A stretch of DNA of 64,000 nucleotides from Igneacidithiobacillus sp041146875 (lineage in GTDB: Bacteria; Pseudomonadota; Gammaproteobacteria; Acidithiobacillales; Acidithiobacillaceae): positions 51,132 through 115,131 of the forward strand of contig NZ_JBFRXP010000009.1 in assembly GCF_041146875.1 (NCBI RefSeq). The letters run 5' to 3'. Within the stretch, counting starts at the first letter, position 1; each line of letters begins with the position of its first letter. Positions 61,049 through 64,000 of the stretch are shown here, in pieces. A program made the position numbers and the translations under genes. A model generated the notes under the pieces. It was not told where the DNA came from, did no database searches, and was given only the letters and a program-made list of their open reading frames with translations.

Positions 61049-61546
61049 ATGGCTGGGTTGAACAAAGTGATAGTGTTAGGGAATCTGGGGCGCGACCCCG
61101 AGATGCGGTACATGCCAGACGGCAAGGCGGTGGCAACGCTCGCTATCGCTACGTCAGAGACGTTCAAGGACAAGAACGGGGACAAACAGGAGCGTGTCGA
61201 GTGGCATAGGGTATCCCTGTTTGGCAAGACGGCGGAAATCGCCGGGAAATACCTGAAAAAGGGAAGCCAGGCGCTCGTCGAGGGTCGGATACAGACCCGC
61301 AAATGGACAGACAAAGACGGACAGGAGCGGTATTCCACGGAGATTGTGGGGGAACGGCTTGTGCTGGTGGGTGGCCGCCGTGACGGGTCCGATGGCGGAA
61401 GTACCGCGAGTCCGGCCTCACAGCAGGGTGGTGGCGGTGGTGGAGACATGGGGCCTGGCGAAGAATTTGATGATGAAATTCCTTTCATCACGACATCGGT
61501 TTGTGAAGGCGAAACGTCGTTCCGCCGGGTGATGCGCTGGATGTAA
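61049..61546 (+). CDS. ssb: Single-stranded DNA-binding protein, copy 2
   Basis: 165 aa. The OB fold is nearly the same as copy 1 over residues 1-110 (changes such as VVV to VIV, QYL to KYL). The linker and tail differ. The acidic tip DDEIPF is at 141-146 and again followed by a 19-residue tail ending FRRVMRWM. The shared RWM end in spite of drift suggests the tail is kept by selection. Confidence 0.92.
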   Translation: MAGLNKVIVLGNLGRDPEMRYMPDGKAVATLAIATSETFKDKNGDKQERVEWHRVSLFGKTAEIAGKYLKKGSQALVEGRIQTRKWTDKDGQERYSTEIVGERLVLVGGRRDGSDGGSTASPASQQGGGGGGDMGPGEEFDDEIPFITTSVCEGETSFRRVMRWM

Positions 61547-61566
61547 TCGTTGCGGTGTGGCTATTG

Positions 61567-61590
61567 GGTCGAGTAATCGGCCTTTTTTTT
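61567..61590 (+). terminator. Hairpin and T-tract between ssb and pld, copy 2
   Basis: GGTCGA-GTAA-TCGGCC and eight T, followed at once by GGAG and the pld ATG at 61602. Same stem as in copy 1 with a changed loop base. Confidence 0.75.
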
Positions 61591-61601
61591 GGAGAATCCA
61601 C

Positions 61602-62486
61602 ATGTTGTCTATTGAACCACAGGCAGGCCCGGCACCTATTATTCACATTATCCAGCAGGCGCGGCACACGCTGGATGTCGGCGTCTATTATCTCTCTGAT
61701 CGCCCCATTCTGAACGCGCTGCGGGCCGCCCATGCGCGGGGCGTGGATGTGCGGATCATCATCGAAGGCAAGCCCTACGGCATGAAGCCCTGGCAAGTAC
61801 GCAAGGAAAAGCGGGTTATTCAGGCAACGGGTGCAACGCTGCATCTAGCGCCCTATCGCTTCACCAGCCACGGGTACAAATACGCCTTTTACCATGCCAA
61901 GTACATTGCCAATGGGCATGAGGCCGAGATCGGTACTGCGAACTTCGACTACAGCGCATTTCACAAGAACCGGGAGTACCTCTATGTCACCAGAAATTCT
62001 GCCGTGGTCTCGGCGGTTCAGTCTGTTTTTAACGCCGACTGGAACAATCAGCACGCCCCAGCATCGGCGCATCGGGTGCTGGTGTTGTCGCCGGGCACGT
62101 CGGCTGGGCAACTCCTGCAGGCAATCAACCAGCCAGGTCCGATTGATGTAGAGAGCGAGGAGTTGGGACCGTACCGGCCCATCCTGGATGCCCTGGCCGC
62201 CAAGGGCCAGGATCTTCGCCTGATCCTTCCGGCCAGCATCAATAGCGAGGATCAACGGGATGTCGCCTTCCTGCGGCAGCATGGGTGTCAAGTGCGCCTC
62301 TTGCCGGTGAAACCCCTGTACATGCACGCCAAGATGATCGTAGGGAACAGTTTGGCCTTTGTAGGTTCCGAGAACTTCACCCAGACCAGTCTTGAGGATA
62401 ATCGGGAGATGGGCCTGCTACTGAATGGTTCGGACATCGGGAAGTTGCAGGCACAGTTTGCAAAAGATTGGGTGCGGGCTGGATAA
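61602..62486 (+). CDS. Phospholipase D-family (HKD) protein, copy 2
   Basis: 294 aa, same length as copy 1 and colinear with it. HKD motifs FYHAKYIANGHEAEIGTANF and MHAKMIVGNSLAFVGSENFT are intact. Differences are scattered and mostly conservative, so both copies look functional. Start at ATG 61602 with GGAG seven bases before; the frame is open further upstream through the terminator hairpin, which is not coding. Confidence 0.85.
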   Translation: MLSIEPQAGPAPIIHIIQQARHTLDVGVYYLSDRPILNALRAAHARGVDVRIIIEGKPYGMKPWQVRKEKRVIQATGATLHLAPYRFTSHGYKYAFYHAKYIANGHEAEIGTANFDYSAFHKNREYLYVTRNSAVVSAVQSVFNADWNNQHAPASAHRVLVLSPGTSAGQLLQAINQPGPIDVESEELGPYRPILDALAAKGQDLRLILPASINSEDQRDVAFLRQHGCQVRLLPVKPLYMHAKMIVGNSLAFVGSENFTQTSLEDNREMGLLLNGSDIGKLQAQFAKDWVRAG

Positions 62487-62499
62487 GGATAAAACAGAC

Positions 62500-62943
62500 A
62501 TGAGCATGGCAAAACGTGGTTCCAGAATCGACATGGCGAAGGCAAAGCGCAATCACAGGAAGCTGGCGAGAAATCATCAGAAGATAGAAAATACCCGGGC
62601 AGATTTTTCTACATTGTGCCAATTAGCAAAGCTCGGCAAGAAAGCCTTGCCAATGAACAGCAGTTATTCTTGGCCCGTTCATCCGCAATCAAAACCAAAA
62701 ACGGTTCTTGTCTTCCTTGGCTCTGGTGATTTCTCTTCTTGCGATGATGAAGATGCAGGGATGGGTCGAATGGCAGCACACCTTTTGATGGCTGGTCACT
62801 CTATTCACCTTTCCTACACATTAGACAATGAGGCTTTCCAACGTGTTTTTATGCCTGCAATGATTAGTGAGTTATCCCTGTTTAATTGTTGCCTGGATAA
62901 TTATGAAGGAAAGGTTCATCACGATTTGATTCATGACTTATAA
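62500..62943 (+). CDS. Unknown 147-aa protein, AT-rich
   Basis: From ATG 62500. Very basic N-terminus (MAKAKRNHRKLARNHQKIEN), then PKTVLVFLGSGDFSSCDDED, MAAHLLMAGHSIHLSYTLDN and an acidic/His end (YEGKVHHDLIHDL). The FLGSGDFSS part recalls a glycine-rich loop after a strand but is not a known motif. Follows pld copy 2 as the 360-aa gene follows copy 1; the two are unrelated. Confidence 0.55.
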   Translation: MSMAKRGSRIDMAKAKRNHRKLARNHQKIENTRADFSTLCQLAKLGKKALPMNSSYSWPVHPQSKPKTVLVFLGSGDFSSCDDEDAGMGRMAAHLLMAGHSIHLSYTLDNEAFQRVFMPAMISELSLFNCCLDNYEGKVHHDLIHDL

Positions 62944-62955
62944 TCGGAGAATCAC

Positions 62956-63090
62956 ATGAAATACTTGCTCATATATTGGATCGTTCAACTATTTCCAATA
63001 ATTGCTTACATGATTTTAGACTATCTTAATGATGATACTGGTAAGTTGTTTAATTGGAGTGATTCTTTATGTATGACTTCTAAGCGGTGA
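62956..63090 (+). CDS. Small membrane peptide, 3' end probably cut by the TnpB element
   Basis: 44 codons from ATG 62956 with GGAGA before it: MKYLLIYWIVQLFPIIAYMI then LDYLNDDTGKLFNWSDSLCM. One transmembrane helix. The last codons (TSKR, stop) fall in the end of the insertion element (TAAGCGGTGA), so the original gene may have been longer. Confidence 0.45.
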   Translation: MKYLLIYWIVQLFPIIAYMILDYLNDDTGKLFNWSDSLCMTSKR

Positions 63091-63102
63091 ATCCTCCCGC
63101 GG
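63082..63102 (-). mobile_element. Right end of the TnpB-carrying element
   Basis: AT-rich phage DNA changes abruptly to GC-rich DNA here. Minus strand CCGCGGGAGGATTCACCGCT lies just after the tnpB stop, as for the end hairpin and guide-RNA 3' part in IS200/IS605-type elements. The other end is outside the window. Confidence 0.5.
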
Positions 63103-64000
63103 CTAAGCTTGCGCTGTAGCCGGGGCTTCCCGCTCCGCCACGGTGGCCTGCGCGTGCCGCCATAACGTGGAGAGCGTGACCGGGATTCTCGGTTGCGTCG
63201 CGGAACTTTTGCCGCGAACACACGCCTGGGCGTTTCGGCCCGTTAGCCCCAACATCTTGGCGAAGAATCGCGCGGCGATGTTGTAGCAGGCGTTTAAGTC
63301 GGCGTTGTAGCGTTTGCCGGTGGCAAAGGTCACCCAGGACCAGTTGCGGCCATCGCGCTTGACGGCACCGGAACCATCGTAAGCGGTTTCCGATGTGCCG
63401 GCCCGGTTGACGAACTCGGTCAGCAGACCGGCTTCCTCCGCCCGTCCCCGAATCCGCTCCGCCAACTGGCGATGCAGCCAGCCGTGGAAGCGTTGCCGGA
63501 GCGTGGATCCCTTGCGTCCGGCGCGGGGCCGGTAATGCTTGAGATGTTCGAGGACGATGGCCTGTGCCCCATGTTCCTGGGCGAACACCATAATCTCTCT
63601 GGACAGGCGTTGCGCCATGTCCAGATTGCGATGCCGGGCCTTGCGGTAAATCGCCCGGCAAAAGCGCGCGCTGAGTTTACCACTTCCGCCCATCGTGAGA
63701 CGGGCCTTGTTGCGCACCTGCATCAGTCCCTTGTCACGACGGTCGATGTCCGCGCCCCGGTGAAAGAATCGCCGGGCCACGACCGTGCCGTCTGCTGTGA
63801 CGATGGATGCTGTTGCGGTGGTGCGGATGCCCAGATCGACCCCACAGACACGCTGCACGGCCTTTCTGGACGGATACTGCACGGGAACCTCGAAGGGAAC
63901 CCAATTTCCGCGATTACCTTTGCGTTGCGGCGCATTGTGGGCACGGGCAGGGCGATTCTGGCTGCATAGCGTGACTGCCGGAAGGTTCCCACGGCGATCA
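63103..64000 (-). CDS. tnpB: TnpB-family RNA-guided nuclease, zinc-finger-less, 5' end outside window
   Basis: The frame is open from the window edge to a TAG at 63103. RuvC-like residues are all there: Asp in CGVDLGIRTTATASIV, Glu in AIVLEHLKHYRPRAG, Asp in RYNADLNACYNIAARF. Where TnpB normally has CxxC...CxxC the text reads TSETAYDGSGAVKRDG and WVTFATGKRYNADL with no Cys. TnpB uses a guide RNA from the element's end to cut DNA. No TnpA is visible. Confidence 0.85.
   Translation of the reverse strand, partial: DRRGNLPAVTLCSQNRPARAHNAPQRKGNRGNWVPFEVPVQYPSRKAVQRVCGVDLGIRTTATASIVTADGTVVARRFFHRGADIDRRDKGLMQVRNKARLTMGGSGKLSARFCRAIYRKARHRNLDMAQRLSREIMVFAQEHGAQAIVLEHLKHYRPRAGRKGSTLRQRFHGWLHRQLAERIRGRAEEAGLLTEFVNRAGTSETAYDGSGAVKRDGRNWSWVTFATGKRYNADLNACYNIAARFFAKMLGLTGRNAQACVRGKSSATQPRIPVTLSTLWRHAQATVAEREAPATAQA

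Larger units (their letters stand above)
60698..62472 (+). repeat. Direct duplication copy 2 (HAD 3' fragment - ssb - pld)
   Basis: Second copy of the stretch at 56539-58327. The left joint is sharp at AACGAAACTGCCC, where it truncates the minus-strand gene. The right end of similarity is GATTGGG at 62466-62472, near the pld stop. Confidence 0.9.

Noticed and set aside
61557..61601. Earlier start of pld copy 2
   Set aside because: The extra 15 codons run through the conserved terminator hairpin and are not matched in copy 1.

Overview
The window is a chromosomal segment of a GC-rich Gram-negative proteobacterium. The order recA-recX-alaS and the minor pilin set fimT-pilV-pilW-pilX-pilY1 fit an acidophile of the Acidithiobacillus type. 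The genus is an inference from gene order and protein flavour, not a measured identity.

Layout. 0-6.6 kb: end of pilC, four prepilins and pilY1, a type IV pilus tip operon. 6.6-11.2 kb: a small gene-trap island of two HEPN/nucleotidyltransferase pairs, a decayed HigB toxin with an intact HigA antitoxin and operator, an orphan HicB, a parDE pair and antitoxin remnants joined by imperfect repeats. 11.3-21.5 kb: housekeeping block with thiL, pncC, a DUF29 gene, recA, recX and alaS, then an ECF sigma / anti-sigma pair with a Tat-exported ferritin-like protein and a divergent His/Gly-rich secreted protein. 21.5-29.6 kb: a frameshifted Bcr-type drug exporter and a complete type I Wadjet plasmid-defence operon (jetABCD) with an extra small first gene. 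29.6-38.3 kb: acs, an envelope operon (zinc-ribbon protein, L,D-transpeptidase, two DUF3857/transglutaminase proteins, one with Ser in place of the catalytic Cys) and a DEDDh exonuclease/GIY-YIG fusion. 38.3-45.7 kb: tRNA-Ala(CGC), an Irr/Fur-like regulator, thiO and tamB-tamA, then tRNA-Val(CAC).

From tRNA-Val to the window end (about 18 kb) lies an integrated phage or phage-plasmid. It holds a tyrosine integrase and excisionase, an antirepressor operon led by a C4-type antisense RNA, an MqsRA-type toxin-antitoxin, a CI/Cro/CII-like immunity switch with matching operator-promoters, a replication block (DUF1376 protein, P-like protein, unknown 372-aa protein, Dam methylase), and a cassette of HAD phosphatase, SSB and phospholipase-D-family protein. 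The 3' part of that cassette is present twice, 4.16 kb apart, with AT-rich unknown genes between and after the copies. A partial TnpB gene whose zinc-finger cysteines are gone runs off the right edge. No phage structural genes are seen, so the element continues beyond the window or is not a complete phage.

The points that most deserve follow-up are the duplicated ssb-pld cassette with its conserved terminator just before pld, the SSBs whose acidic tip is not at the C-terminus, the AT-rich unknown genes lodged there, and the extra gene at the head of the Wadjet operon.
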